DNA of 64,000 nt, from positions 124,001 to 188,000 of the forward strand of contig NZ_FQZF01000004.1 in the NCBI RefSeq assembly GCF_900141905.1, written 5' to 3'. Each line of letters begins with the position of its first letter. Position 1 is the first letter of the stretch. Shown one piece after another: positions 22,236-30,514 of the stretch. The DNA comes from Muricoccus roseus. GTDB taxonomy: Bacteria > Pseudomonadota > Alphaproteobacteria > Acetobacterales > Acetobacteraceae. Made by a program: the position numbers and the translations under genes. The notes beneath the pieces are model-generated. The model had not been told where the DNA came from and made no database searches. It worked only from the letters and a program-made list of their open reading frames with translations.

Positions 22236-22613
22236 ATGCCGGCGATGACTCAACCGGGCGGCAAGAAGCTCGAGGATCTGCTGGACCGGGTCGAGCGGAT
22301 GGTGGCGGAGGCGGGTTGGCGCATCGCCGCGCCCTGTGCCTTCTTCCCGTCACCCGGCGGCGGTGTCACCTCGCTTGCACTGCCCGCAAGCCGCACGGAA
22401 ATGGAACGCGAGGCGCTCGCCGCCATCGTGCTGCATCATATGTTGGAGATCGGCGCCGATTGCTGCGCGATCATCGTCCCCGCATTGCGGGAGGCCAACC
22501 TCTTCCTGCTCGACGGGCACAGGATAGGGCGAGATGGCGTGCATTCCCTTCGGCGGCGGCTGCTCGCGCCCCGATCCCCGGCCGGGACATCCTCCTTCCG
22601 TCTCTCGGCCTGA
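22236..22613 (+). CDS. Small protein of unknown function
   Basis: About 125 residues (ATG at 22236; a second at 22245). It has a helical N-terminal part (GKKLEDLLDRVERMVAEAGW), a mixed middle, an alpha-helical EREALAAIVLHHMLEIGADC and a final basic segment. It has no signal peptide, membrane span or recognised motif. Codon usage has the strong third-position GC of neighbouring genes, which supports coding, but the opposite strand is also open. It is transcribed towards the PQQ dehydrogenase operon. Confidence 0.45.
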   Translation: MPAMTQPGGKKLEDLLDRVERMVAEAGWRIAAPCAFFPSPGGGVTSLALPASRTEMEREALAAIVLHHMLEIGADCCAIIVPALREANLFLLDGHRIGRDGVHSLRRRLLAPRSPAGTSSFRLSA

Positions 22614-22738
22614 ACCTTCCCGCGGGATGACAATCCGGACGGAGATCGTCTGAGCTCGCGCGGCTCCGGCAACTTTGTAGCTGCTCCTCGCTTGCTGTGC
22701 CCGATGGGACACGCGGGCGGGTGGGGCCGCTGCATCGG

Positions 22739-24460
22739 ATGAAAAGACTGAGCCGGGTCATGCGGCCCCTCCTCCGGGCGGGCGTCGCCGTGGTGCTCAT
22801 GGCGATGGTGCTGCCGATGGCGGCGCCATGCGCGCAGGAGGCCGCGCGCGACAGAATCACGCCGGCGAATGTCGCGACGCTGAGGCCAGTCCTCACGCTG
22901 CGGACCGGCAGCGCCCAGCCGCATCTCGCCGCGCCCGTGGCCGCGGATGGCCTCCTCTTCGTCCTCACCCCCTTTCCGCATCACCTGCTCGCGCTGGACC
23001 CCGCCTCGCCGACGGCGCCGCTGCGTTGGCGTCATGTTCCCGAGGCGGACGGACGCGCCGCTGGCCAAGCCTGTTGCGGCGCGTCGGGCGGCGTCACCGC
23101 CGCCGGAAACCGGTTGTTCCTCGCGACCCTGGATGGGCGCCTGACCGCGCTGGAGCCTGCCACGGGCTCGGTGCTCTGGGACTCGCGCGCTGCCGATCCC
23201 GGGGCGGGGGAAACCCTCGGCGCGGCCCCCCTGGTGGTGGGTGACCGGCTCTTCCTCGGCAATGCCGGCGACGATTTCGGCGTGCGCGGCTGGATCGGGG
23301 CGTGGGAGGCGCCGACGGGTCGGCCCCTCTGGCGGCGCTACACCACCGGGCCGGATTCCGATGTGGGGATCGGCCCGGATTTCCGGCCGCACCATCACGC
23401 AGATCAGGGCCGCGACCTCGGGCAGGCCAGCTGGCCGCCTTCCGCCTGGCGTCAGGGTGGCGGCGGCGTCACCGGCCCGATCCTGTGGGATCCCACCCTG
23501 GGCCTGCTCTTCCACGGCACCGGCCATGCGGCGCCATGGAACCCGGCCCGCCGGCCGGGCGACAACAAATGGACGGCCGGTCTCTTCGCCCGCGACCCGG
23601 AAACCGGCATGGCCCGGTGGTTCGACAGCATCAGCCCGCATGACCCGCATGCGCTCGGCAGCGCGACGGCCAATGCGCTGGTGGAGCTGTCCTGGCAGGG
23701 CCGGCCGCGGCGGCTGCTGATCCATCCCGATCCGAATGGCCGGGTCTATCTCCTCGACCCGGCGAGCGGAGAGATGCTCTCCGCCGAGCCCTTCGCTCCG
23801 GTGAACTCGACCACGGGCGTCGATCTCGCCAACGGCCGTCCGCAGTGGAACGGAGCGAAACTCCTTGATGCCAACGGCATCCTGCGGGAGGTGTGCCCCG
23901 GCCGTCCGGGCGCGGTGGGCGGCGAGCCGGATTTCTCCCGCGACACGGGGCTGTTCTACATCCCGGCCAGCCTGCTCTGCATGGATATCGAGTTCCGCGA
24001 TGCCGCCTATATCCGCGGCACGGGTTATACCGGCGCGAACATCCGCCTCGGCACGGCGCCCGGTGCGCCCCGCGGGGCGCTGGTGGCCTGGGACGTGGCG
24101 GCGGCGCGGGCCGCTTGGCGTGTGGAGGAGCCGTTTCCCCTCGGCGGCGGCGCGCTGGCCACCGCGGGCGGGCTGGTCTTCTACGGAACGCGCGACGGCG
24201 CGCTGAAGGCCGTGGATGCACGCAGCGGGCAGCTCTTGTGGCGCTTCGACCTCGGCACGGGCGCGGTCAGCCGGCCCGTGGGCTTCCTCGGGCGCGATGG
24301 CCGGCCCTACCTCGCGATCCTCGCCGGGGATGGGCGCGGGGCCGGGCGGGAGATCGACCCGCGCGACGCCAGTGCCGATTCCGGCCTGGCCCACGCCCTG
24401 CGCGGCCTGCCGCCGCCGCGCGAGGCGGGCGGCGTCCTCTACGTCTTCGGCCTGCCATGA
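22739..24460 (+). CDS. PQQ-dependent alcohol dehydrogenase (methanol/ethanol family)
   Basis: Periplasmic quinoprotein oxidising alcohols and passing electrons to a cytochrome c. The 573 residues have a signal peptide (about 1-32), the adjacent cysteines Cys112-Cys113 (QACCGASGG) that stack on PQQ, tryptophan-docking repeats, and GPILWDPTLGLLFHGTG with the catalytic-type Asp251. Two residues later is Thr253 rather than Asp, so the calcium-dependent type is more likely than the lanthanide (XoxF) type. There is no fused cytochrome domain. The downstream cytochrome gene overlaps by four bases (ATGA), making it the probable electron acceptor. Confidence 0.93.
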   Translation: MKRLSRVMRPLLRAGVAVVLMAMVLPMAAPCAQEAARDRITPANVATLRPVLTLRTGSAQPHLAAPVAADGLLFVLTPFPHHLLALDPASPTAPLRWRHVPEADGRAAGQACCGASGGVTAAGNRLFLATLDGRLTALEPATGSVLWDSRAADPGAGETLGAAPLVVGDRLFLGNAGDDFGVRGWIGAWEAPTGRPLWRRYTTGPDSDVGIGPDFRPHHHADQGRDLGQASWPPSAWRQGGGGVTGPILWDPTLGLLFHGTGHAAPWNPARRPGDNKWTAGLFARDPETGMARWFDSISPHDPHALGSATANALVELSWQGRPRRLLIHPDPNGRVYLLDPASGEMLSAEPFAPVNSTTGVDLANGRPQWNGAKLLDANGILREVCPGRPGAVGGEPDFSRDTGLFYIPASLLCMDIEFRDAAYIRGTGYTGANIRLGTAPGAPRGALVAWDVAAARAAWRVEEPFPLGGGALATAGGLVFYGTRDGALKAVDARSGQLLWRFDLGTGAVSRPVGFLGRDGRPYLAILAGDGRGAGREIDPRDASADSGLAHALRGLPPPREAGGVLYVFGLP

Positions 24461-24999
24461 AGCCCTGGCACGCCGCGCTCCTGAGCCTTCTGCTGCTGGC
24501 CGGCTGTAAGCGGGAAACGCGGCAGGCACGGCTGGATCCGGCCGTGGCAGAGGCGATGGACAGCGTGGCCACGCTGCCGATCGGCATCAATGGCCGTCCG
24601 CCGCCCGTGCTGCTGGCCATGGGCGAGCCGTATCGGTCGAATGCCTATCAGCTCTCCCAGGGGAAGCGGCTCTATGCCTGGTTCAACTGCCAGGGCTGCC
24701 ATACCGATGGCGGCGGTGGCTCCGCGCCCGCGCTGATGGATGGCTGGTGGCGCTATGGTCCCGATGCCGTCTCCATCTTCCTGTCGATTCGCGACGGACG
24801 CCCGAACGGCATGCCGGCTTTCAGGGAGCGCCTGACCACGGAGCAGATCTGGCAACTCACCGGCTATTTGCAGAGCCTGGGCGCGACATCGTCCACCGCT
24901 GCCACGCCCGGCCGCAACGATTCCATGCAGACCCGCCCGGGGGAGAACCGCGTGCCTTCGATGTCCCGCCTGCCCTCTCCCCATGAGGGCGGGCCGTGA
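24457..24999 (+). CDS. Lipoprotein cytochrome c
   Basis: 180-residue c-type cytochrome with a lipobox (LLLLAGC, Cys at about 18) and one heme motif CQGCHTDGGGG at about residues 74-78; a methionine-containing segment (NGMPAF) can supply the sixth ligand. It probably takes electrons from the PQQ dehydrogenase encoded just upstream and gives them to the caa3 oxidase encoded just downstream. Its start overlaps the dehydrogenase stop and its stop overlaps the coxB start. Confidence 0.9.
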   Translation: MKPWHAALLSLLLLAGCKRETRQARLDPAVAEAMDSVATLPIGINGRPPPVLLAMGEPYRSNAYQLSQGKRLYAWFNCQGCHTDGGGGSAPALMDGWWRYGPDAVSIFLSIRDGRPNGMPAFRERLTTEQIWQLTGYLQSLGATSSTAATPGRNDSMQTRPGENRVPSMSRLPSPHEGGP

Positions 25000-25982
25000 A
25001 GCGCGCATCGCGATTGCTCCCGCTCCTGCTTGCCGGCTGCTCAGGCTGGCAGTCGGCCCTGGACCCGCGGGGGCCCTCCGCGCAGGACCTGCACGGCCTG
25101 TTCTGGCTTTTCACCATCACCTGCACGGTCATCTGGCTGGCGGTGATGCTCGTCCTGCTCGCCGCGCTGCTGCGGCGCCCGCCCGCCACGAAGGGCGCGG
25201 CGGAGGCGGCCGGGCGGCGTTCCGCGCGCGTGGTGGGCGGCGCGGTGGCGGCCACGGTCCTGGTCGTCGCCGGGCTGACCTTCGCGAGCTATCTCGCCAC
25301 GCGGGCCATCTCCTCCGACCAGCCGGAGGCGCTGGTGATCCGCTTGCGCGGCTACCAGTGGTGGTGGGAGGTGACCTACCCGCATGAACAGCCGGACCAG
25401 ACCCTGCTGACCGCCAACGAGATCCACATCCCCACCGGCCGCCCGGTGCGGATCGAGCTGGCGGCGGCCGATGTGATCCATTCCTTCTGGGTGCCCAACC
25501 TCACCGGCAAGCAGGACATGATCCCGGGCCGCAGCAACAGCCTCGTCTTCACGGCGGAGAAGCCCGGCACCTATCGCGCCCAATGCGCGGAGTTCTGCGG
25601 GCTGCAGCACGCACATATGGCGCTGCATGTCGTGGCCGAGCCGCCGGAGGCCTTTGAGCGCTGGCGCACCGCCCAGCTCGCCGAGGCCCCGGCGCCCGAA
25701 GACGCCGAGGAGGAGGAGGGCCGTCGCGTTCTGGAGAGCAAGGCCTGCGCCGCCTGCCACACGGTGCGCGGCACCGAGGCGGCCGGGAATCTGGGCCCCG
25801 ACCTCACCCATGTCGCCAGCCGGCGCTTCATCGCGGCCGGCATGCTTCCCACCACCCGCGGCAGCCTCGCCGCCTGGGTGGCCGATCCGCAATCCATCAA
25901 GCCCGGCAACAACATGCCCATGGTGTCCCTCACAGCGGACGAGCTTCAGGCCGTCTCCGCCTATCTGACGAGGCTGCGGTGA
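24996..25982 (+). CDS. ctaC: Cytochrome c oxidase subunit II with fused cytochrome c (caa3 type)
   Basis: Electron-entry subunit, 328 residues. It has a lipobox LLAGC (Cys15), two transmembrane helices (about 35-59 and 79-102), and a CuA domain with His162, Cys197, Glu199, Cys201, His205 and Met208 (QCAEFCGLQHAHM). A C-terminal cytochrome c domain with CAACH (251-255) makes this a caa3 enzyme. The GTG start at 24996 overlaps the upstream stop (GTGA), and the same arrangement recurs at the next two genes. Confidence 0.97.
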   Translation: MKRASRLLPLLLAGCSGWQSALDPRGPSAQDLHGLFWLFTITCTVIWLAVMLVLLAALLRRPPATKGAAEAAGRRSARVVGGAVAATVLVVAGLTFASYLATRAISSDQPEALVIRLRGYQWWWEVTYPHEQPDQTLLTANEIHIPTGRPVRIELAAADVIHSFWVPNLTGKQDMIPGRSNSLVFTAEKPGTYRAQCAEFCGLQHAHMALHVVAEPPEAFERWRTAQLAEAPAPEDAEEEEGRRVLESKACAACHTVRGTEAAGNLGPDLTHVASRRFIAAGMLPTTRGSLAAWVADPQSIKPGNNMPMVSLTADELQAVSAYLTRLR

Positions 25983-27892
25983 GCGAGGCGCTGGAGCAGC
26001 GCGACCTGCGCGACACCGCGCTGGACGAGGTGCTGCTGGAGTCGCGCCTGGCCCGGACCTGGCACACGCCGCCGGGCTGGGTGGGCTTCTTCACCACCGT
26101 GGACCACAAGCGCATCGCGGTGCGCTACATCGTCACCGCCTTCGCCTTCCTTCTCCTCGGCGGCGTGCTGGCGCTGCTCATGCGCCTGCAGCTCTCGCGG
26201 CCGGAAGCGGGGCTGATCGGGCCGGACCTCTACAACCAGATCTTCACGGTCCACGGCTCGACCATGATGTTCCTCTTCGCCGTGCCGGTGATGGAGGCCG
26301 TGGGCGTGCTGCTGGTGCCGCTGATGCTGGGCACGCGCAACATCGCCTTCCCCCGGCTCAACGCCTTCTCCTACTGGATCTATCTCGCGGGCGGCCTCGT
26401 GCTCTGGGTCGCCTTCGTGCTGGATGTGGGGCCGGATGTGGGCTGGTTCGCCTATGTGCCGCTCTCCGGCCCCCAATACTCGGCCGGAAAGCGCGCGGAT
26501 ATCTGGGCGCAGATGATCACCTTCACCGAGATCGCGGCGCTGGCGATAGCCGTGGAAATCGTGGTGACGGTGCTGAAGCAGCGGGCGCCCGGCATGTCGC
26601 TGGACCGGATCCCGCTCTTCGTCTGGGCGATGTTCGTCACCTCCTTCGTGGTGATCCTTGCCATGCCGGCGGTGGTGGTGGCCAGCACGGCGCTGATCCT
26701 GGACCGTCTGGTGGGCACGCATTTCTTCAACCCGGCGGAAGGCGGGGATGCGCTGCTCTGGCAGCACCTGTTCTGGTTCTTCGGCCATCCGGAGGTCTAC
26801 ATCATCTTCCTGCCGGCGGTGGGGATGATCTCCTCCATCCTGCCCACCTTCGTGCGGCGCCCCATCTTCGGCTACCTGCCCCTGGTGCTGGCGCTGATCG
26901 GCACCGGCATCCTCGCCTTCGGCCTCTGGGTGCACCACATGTTCACCACGGGCCTGCCACGGGTGGGGGAGAGCTTCTTCACCGCCTCCTCCATGGCCAT
27001 CGCCGTTCCCTCGGGGGTGCAGATCTTCTGCTGGCTGGCGACGATCTGGCTGGGCCGTCCGGTCTGGCGCGTGCCCTTCCTCTACATCCTGGCCTTCTTC
27101 TTCACCTTCGTCCTCGGCGGGTTGACGGGGGTGATGGTCGCCTCCGTGCCGCTCGACACCCAGGTGCATGACACCTACTTCGTCGTGGCGCATTTCCACT
27201 ACGTGCTCGTGGGGGGCGCGGTCTTCCCGCTGCTAGCCGCCGTCACCTACTGGTTTTCGAAGATGACGGGGCGGATGATGAGCGAGAGGCTGGGGCGCTG
27301 GTCCGTCGCGCTGCTCTTCATCGGCTTCAACTTCACCTTCTTCCCCATGCACATCCTGGGGCTGCAGGGAATGCCCCGGCGCATCTACACCTACCAGGCG
27401 GACCTACCCTGGGGCGGGATGAACTTGTTCGTCAGCCTCTGCTCCCTGGCCCTCGCGGCCGGCTTCCTGCTGTTCGTCTGGAATGCGCTGCGCAGCGCGC
27501 GGGCCGGCGAGGCGGCGGGGGACAATCCCTGGGGGGCGGCGACGCTGGAATGGGCTACATCCTCCCCGCCGCCGCCCTACAACTTCACCCGCATTCCCGT
27601 GGTGCGCAGCGCCAATCCGCTCTGGGATGATGGCGGCGCCCTGCCCGTCGCCTCCGGGCTGAGCGTGAACCGGCGCGAGCTTCTCATCACCACCACGGCC
27701 GAGGCGCGGCCGGAGGCGCGCGAGACCTCGCCGCGCGACTCCGCCTGGCCATTCTGGGCGGCCATCGCGACGACGATCATGCTCGTCTGCTCCATCTTCA
27801 CCCCCTGGGCGGTCGTCTGGGGCTCCATCCCCGTGGCGGTGACCCTGGTCGGCTGGTTCTGGCCGCGCGGAACGCCGGAGGACGACTCGTGA
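25979..27892 (+). CDS. ctaD: Cytochrome c oxidase subunit I (caa3 type) with altered proton-channel residues
   Basis: Catalytic heme-copper subunit, 637 residues. Metal ligands are intact: His92, His270, His319-His320, His405 and His407; the His-Tyr crosslink pair (HPEVY, Tyr274) and the Glu286-equivalent (Glu272) are present. Two proton-channel residues are replaced. The D-channel Asp132-equivalent is Asn121 (RNIAFPRLN), and the K-channel Lys362-equivalent is Gln348 (GVQIFCW, exactly 76 residues after Glu272, as in Rhodobacter). Extra hydrophobic segments follow at the C-terminus (about 585-630). GTG start overlapping ctaC. Confidence 0.95.
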   Translation: MSEALEQRDLRDTALDEVLLESRLARTWHTPPGWVGFFTTVDHKRIAVRYIVTAFAFLLLGGVLALLMRLQLSRPEAGLIGPDLYNQIFTVHGSTMMFLFAVPVMEAVGVLLVPLMLGTRNIAFPRLNAFSYWIYLAGGLVLWVAFVLDVGPDVGWFAYVPLSGPQYSAGKRADIWAQMITFTEIAALAIAVEIVVTVLKQRAPGMSLDRIPLFVWAMFVTSFVVILAMPAVVVASTALILDRLVGTHFFNPAEGGDALLWQHLFWFFGHPEVYIIFLPAVGMISSILPTFVRRPIFGYLPLVLALIGTGILAFGLWVHHMFTTGLPRVGESFFTASSMAIAVPSGVQIFCWLATIWLGRPVWRVPFLYILAFFFTFVLGGLTGVMVASVPLDTQVHDTYFVVAHFHYVLVGGAVFPLLAAVTYWFSKMTGRMMSERLGRWSVALLFIGFNFTFFPMHILGLQGMPRRIYTYQADLPWGGMNLFVSLCSLALAAGFLLFVWNALRSARAGEAAGDNPWGAATLEWATSSPPPPYNFTRIPVVRSANPLWDDGGALPVASGLSVNRRELLITTTAEARPEARETSPRDSAWPFWAAIATTIMLVCSIFTPWAVVWGSIPVAVTLVGWFWPRGTPEDDS

Positions 27893-28491
27893 AGCCCCGG
27901 ATCGTCGCCGACCTCTCGCACCTGCCACTCCATGGCGCGGGCAGCGCCAGCCTCACCTGGTGGGGTACGCTGGCTTTCATGCTCATCGAGGGGACGGGCT
28001 TCGCGCTGGGCGTCGGGGTCTACCTCTACCTCGCCAGCCTCGCGCCCGAGTGGCCGCTGGGGGCGGCGGCGCCCGATCCGCTCTGGGGCACGCTGATCAC
28101 CGCCGCCCTGGTGATCAGCGTGGTGCCGAATATGCTCGTATCCCGCTGGGCGGCGGCGCATGACCTGCGCAAGGTCCGCATCGGGCTGATCGTGATGACG
28201 GTGCTCGGGATCGTCCCGCTGGTGCTGCGCGTCTATGAGTTTGGCGCGCTCAACGTCTCCTGGGACAGCAATGCCTATGGCTCGATCGTCTGGGTGCTGC
28301 TCGGGCTGCACACCACGCATCTCATCACCGACGTGGCGGACACGGTCGTGCTCCTGGCCGTGATGTTCACCCGCCATGGCGACAACAAGCGCCGCTATGG
28401 CGACGTGCAGGACAACGCGCTGTACTGGAACTTCGTCACGCTCACCTGGTTGCCCGTCTATGCCTGCCTCTACGGGCTTGCGAGGCTGTGA
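27889..28491 (+). CDS. ctaE: Cytochrome c oxidase subunit III
   Basis: Membrane subunit III of the caa3 oxidase, 200 residues with about five transmembrane helices. The segment TLAFMLIEGTGFALGVGVYLYL corresponds to the family's Glu-containing helix. HTTHLITDVAD and the C-terminal WNFVTLTWLPVYACLY also fit. GTG start overlapping the ctaD stop by four bases. Confidence 0.9.
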   Translation: MKPRIVADLSHLPLHGAGSASLTWWGTLAFMLIEGTGFALGVGVYLYLASLAPEWPLGAAAPDPLWGTLITAALVISVVPNMLVSRWAAAHDLRKVRIGLIVMTVLGIVPLVLRVYEFGALNVSWDSNAYGSIVWVLLGLHTTHLITDVADTVVLLAVMFTRHGDNKRRYGDVQDNALYWNFVTLTWLPVYACLYGLARL

Positions 28492-28823
28492 TGGCGGAGA
28501 ATACCAGGCTCTTTCCCCTGTCCGGCTGGGCCGGCTATGTCATCGGGCCGGCGGCCTGGGCCGTGAACACGCAACTCGGGCAGATCCTGCCCTATGTGGA
28601 ATGCGGGGCCTCCTTCCGCCCGGGCCTGTTCCTCTCCGGGCTGGGGGTGCTGCTTTCGCTGGCGGGGGCATGGCTGTCCTACCGTGTGTCCGGCATGCGG
28701 CTGCGCGGCAGCGGCATGCCCGGCTTCGTCGCCTCCATCGGCGCGCTGCTGGGGTGCCTCGTCGCCTTCGCCATGATGCTCCAGACCCTCTCGATGGTGA
28801 TGGTGAGCGGATGCGCGCGCTAG
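28491..28823 (+). CDS. Small membrane protein of the caa3 operon
   Basis: 110 residues with three hydrophobic segments (about 13-30, 45-65 and 78-103), starting MAENTRLFPLSGWAGYVIGP. The ATG at 28491 overlaps the ctaE stop (TGATG). It has no close relation that can be named from sequence. Position suggests a small oxidase subunit or assembly factor, comparable to the CoxP/subunit IV position of rhizobial clusters. Confidence 0.75.
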   Translation: MAENTRLFPLSGWAGYVIGPAAWAVNTQLGQILPYVECGASFRPGLFLSGLGVLLSLAGAWLSYRVSGMRLRGSGMPGFVASIGALLGCLVAFAMMLQTLSMVMVSGCAR

Positions 28824-29707
28824 CGGCGGCCCTCCCGCTCCTGCTCCTCGCGGGCGGCGCCCTGGCGCATGGGGGCGAGCACCACGACCATGCCGCGAGT
28901 TGGACCTTCGACCCCTGGGTGCTGGCCCCGCTGCTCCTCTCCCTGCTGCTCTATCTCGGCGGCACGCTGCGGCTGTGGCGGCGGGCCGGTGCCGGGCGCG
29001 GCATCCGCTTCAGCCAGGTGGGTTTCTACCTGGCGGGGTGGCTCTTCATGGCCGGAGCATTGCTCTCGCCGCTGCACTGGTTCGGCGAACGGGTCTTCAC
29101 GCTCCACATGATCGAGCATGAGATCGTCATGGCCGTCGCCGCACCGCTCCTGGTGCTGGCGCGCCCCGCCGGCGCATTGGCCTGGGCGCTCCCCCCCGCG
29201 GCGCGGCGCGCCATGGGGCGGCTGGGACGCCGGCCGGCAATGTGGGCGATCTGGGCTGCGCTGACCGCGCCGATCTTCGCCACCATCGCGCATGGTGTCG
29301 CAATCTGGGCCTGGCACATCCCCGCGCTGTTCGATGCGGCGGTGGTGGATGTCCTGCTGCACCGGCTGCAGCATCTGAGCTTCATCGTCACCGCGCTGCT
29401 CTTCTGGTGGGCCTTGCTGCGGCGCTGTTCGGCGGGCTCGGCCGCGCTGCATCTCTTCGTCACCATGATGCACACCGGCATCCTGGGCGCGTTGATGGCA
29501 CTGGCTCCCCGCGTTCTCTACCACACCCAAACGGCCGGGGCCGGAATCTGGGGCTTGACGCCGATGGAGGACCAGCAACTGGCCGGGCTGGTCATGTGGA
29601 TTCCGGCGGGCACGGTCTATGCTGGCGCGATGCTCGCCTTCCTCGCATCCTGGATCAGCCGGACGGGGCAGGGCAGGGGGGGAGAGCATGCCGTTCCCGC
29701 GCCCTAG
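28811..29707 (+). CDS. ctaG: CtaG-type (caa3) oxidase assembly protein
   Basis: 298-residue membrane protein of the CtaG_caa3 family, required in Bacillus for making the caa3 CuB site. It has a signal or anchor at about 1-20, then a His-rich HGGEHHDHA segment and seven membrane helices. Conserved histidines lie in LHMIEHEIVMAVAAPL, HGVAIWAWHIPALF and HRLQHLSFI. It is unrelated in sequence to Cox11-type CtaG. It overlaps the preceding gene by 13 bases. Confidence 0.92.
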   Translation: MRALAAALPLLLLAGGALAHGGEHHDHAASWTFDPWVLAPLLLSLLLYLGGTLRLWRRAGAGRGIRFSQVGFYLAGWLFMAGALLSPLHWFGERVFTLHMIEHEIVMAVAAPLLVLARPAGALAWALPPAARRAMGRLGRRPAMWAIWAALTAPIFATIAHGVAIWAWHIPALFDAAVVDVLLHRLQHLSFIVTALLFWWALLRRCSAGSAALHLFVTMMHTGILGALMALAPRVLYHTQTAGAGIWGLTPMEDQQLAGLVMWIPAGTVYAGAMLAFLASWISRTGQGRGGEHAVPAP

Positions 29708-30215
29708 GATCGCCTGGCGCCTGTTCGCAGCCGGGCTGCTCGGCTGGGCGGCCTGGCGTGCGGGGCGCGGCGCGGCCCCACCGCCGCAACAAGCAGCCCT
29801 CCCCCGTCCCACGCCGGCAGGGCGTCGCGCCCTTCTGATCGGCCTGGCCGCCCTGGTCCTGCTCGGCGGGGCGGGCGGCGCCGCCTGGCTGCTGGCGCAG
29901 AGGCATGAGAAGGACCGCATCGCCCGAGCCCTGACCGGCGGCGACCCCTCCCGCGCGCCTGCCCTGATGATCCGCTACGGCTGCGGCGGCTGCCACGCCA
30001 TTCCCGGCGTGCCCGGCGCGGATGGCCGCGCGGCGGCGCCGCTGAGCGGGCTGCGGGAGCGCGTCTATGTCGGCGGCGTCGCGCGCAACTCGGCCGAAAG
30101 CCTGATCGCCTGGATCGTCGATCCGCGCGCCCTCTCGCCCCGCTCGGCCATGCCGCGGACCGGCATCACCGAGTCGGAGGCGCGGGACGTGGCGGCCTAT
30201 CTCTACGCCCGTTGA
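29688..30215 (+). CDS. Membrane-anchored monoheme cytochrome c
   Basis: 175 residues with a basic N-terminus, hydrophobic segments at about 9-22 and 48-68, and a C-terminal heme domain with CGGCHAIPGVPGADG and a methionine ligand region RSAMPRTGI. The ATG at 29688 has a purine-rich GGGGGGGAGAG site and overlaps ctaG by 20 bases. As last gene of the alcohol dehydrogenase-caa3 unit it probably serves as electron carrier to the oxidase. The transcript then runs into repeat copy C. Confidence 0.9.
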   Translation: MPFPRPRIAWRLFAAGLLGWAAWRAGRGAAPPPQQAALPRPTPAGRRALLIGLAALVLLGGAGGAAWLLAQRHEKDRIARALTGGDPSRAPALMIRYGCGGCHAIPGVPGADGRAAAPLSGLRERVYVGGVARNSAESLIAWIVDPRALSPRSAMPRTGITESEARDVAAYLYAR

Positions 30216-30231
30216 TGGGTTTCGCCGGGTG

Positions 30232-30481
30232 TTTGAGCTGTTGGTTTGTCCCGGGGAGAGGAAGAAGGAATTCTTCCGCTCCCCGGACCCCTCACCATCA
30301 TCTTTTGCTTCGAGTTTAGAAGCACTCGGCTGCCGGTGCGCCTAAGGTCGATGACCTCAGGCGCCTGCAAAGACAGGATCGAGTATCGGTCACCTAGAGA
30401 CGCCTTCAATCCGGGGTATCCACGGCAGTCAGACGGGGTTCCAAGGGCCTCAGGCCCTTGGCGGGCGAGGGCGGAGCCCTC
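30232..30481 (-). repeat. Structured intergenic repeat, copy C (inverted)
   Basis: On the minus strand relative to copies A, B and D. Hairpins: large 30251-30286 (15 of 16 pairs), stem 30339-30363, palindrome 30441-30461, first hairpin 30467-30481. It lies between two convergent cytochrome genes. The large hairpin is 36 bases past the stop of the plus-strand cytochrome, so the inversion keeps the same order relative to the adjoining gene's 3' end as in the other copies. Confidence 0.88.
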
Positions 30482-30514
30482 AACCGAGAAGGTCCGGCGC
30501 AGGGCTCCGACAGA

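Noticed and set aside
28376-28810. Long extension of the ctaG frame upstream through the subunit III and small-protein genes
   Set aside because: The real CtaG begins at 28811 with a signal-like segment; the upstream part is an out-of-frame shadow.
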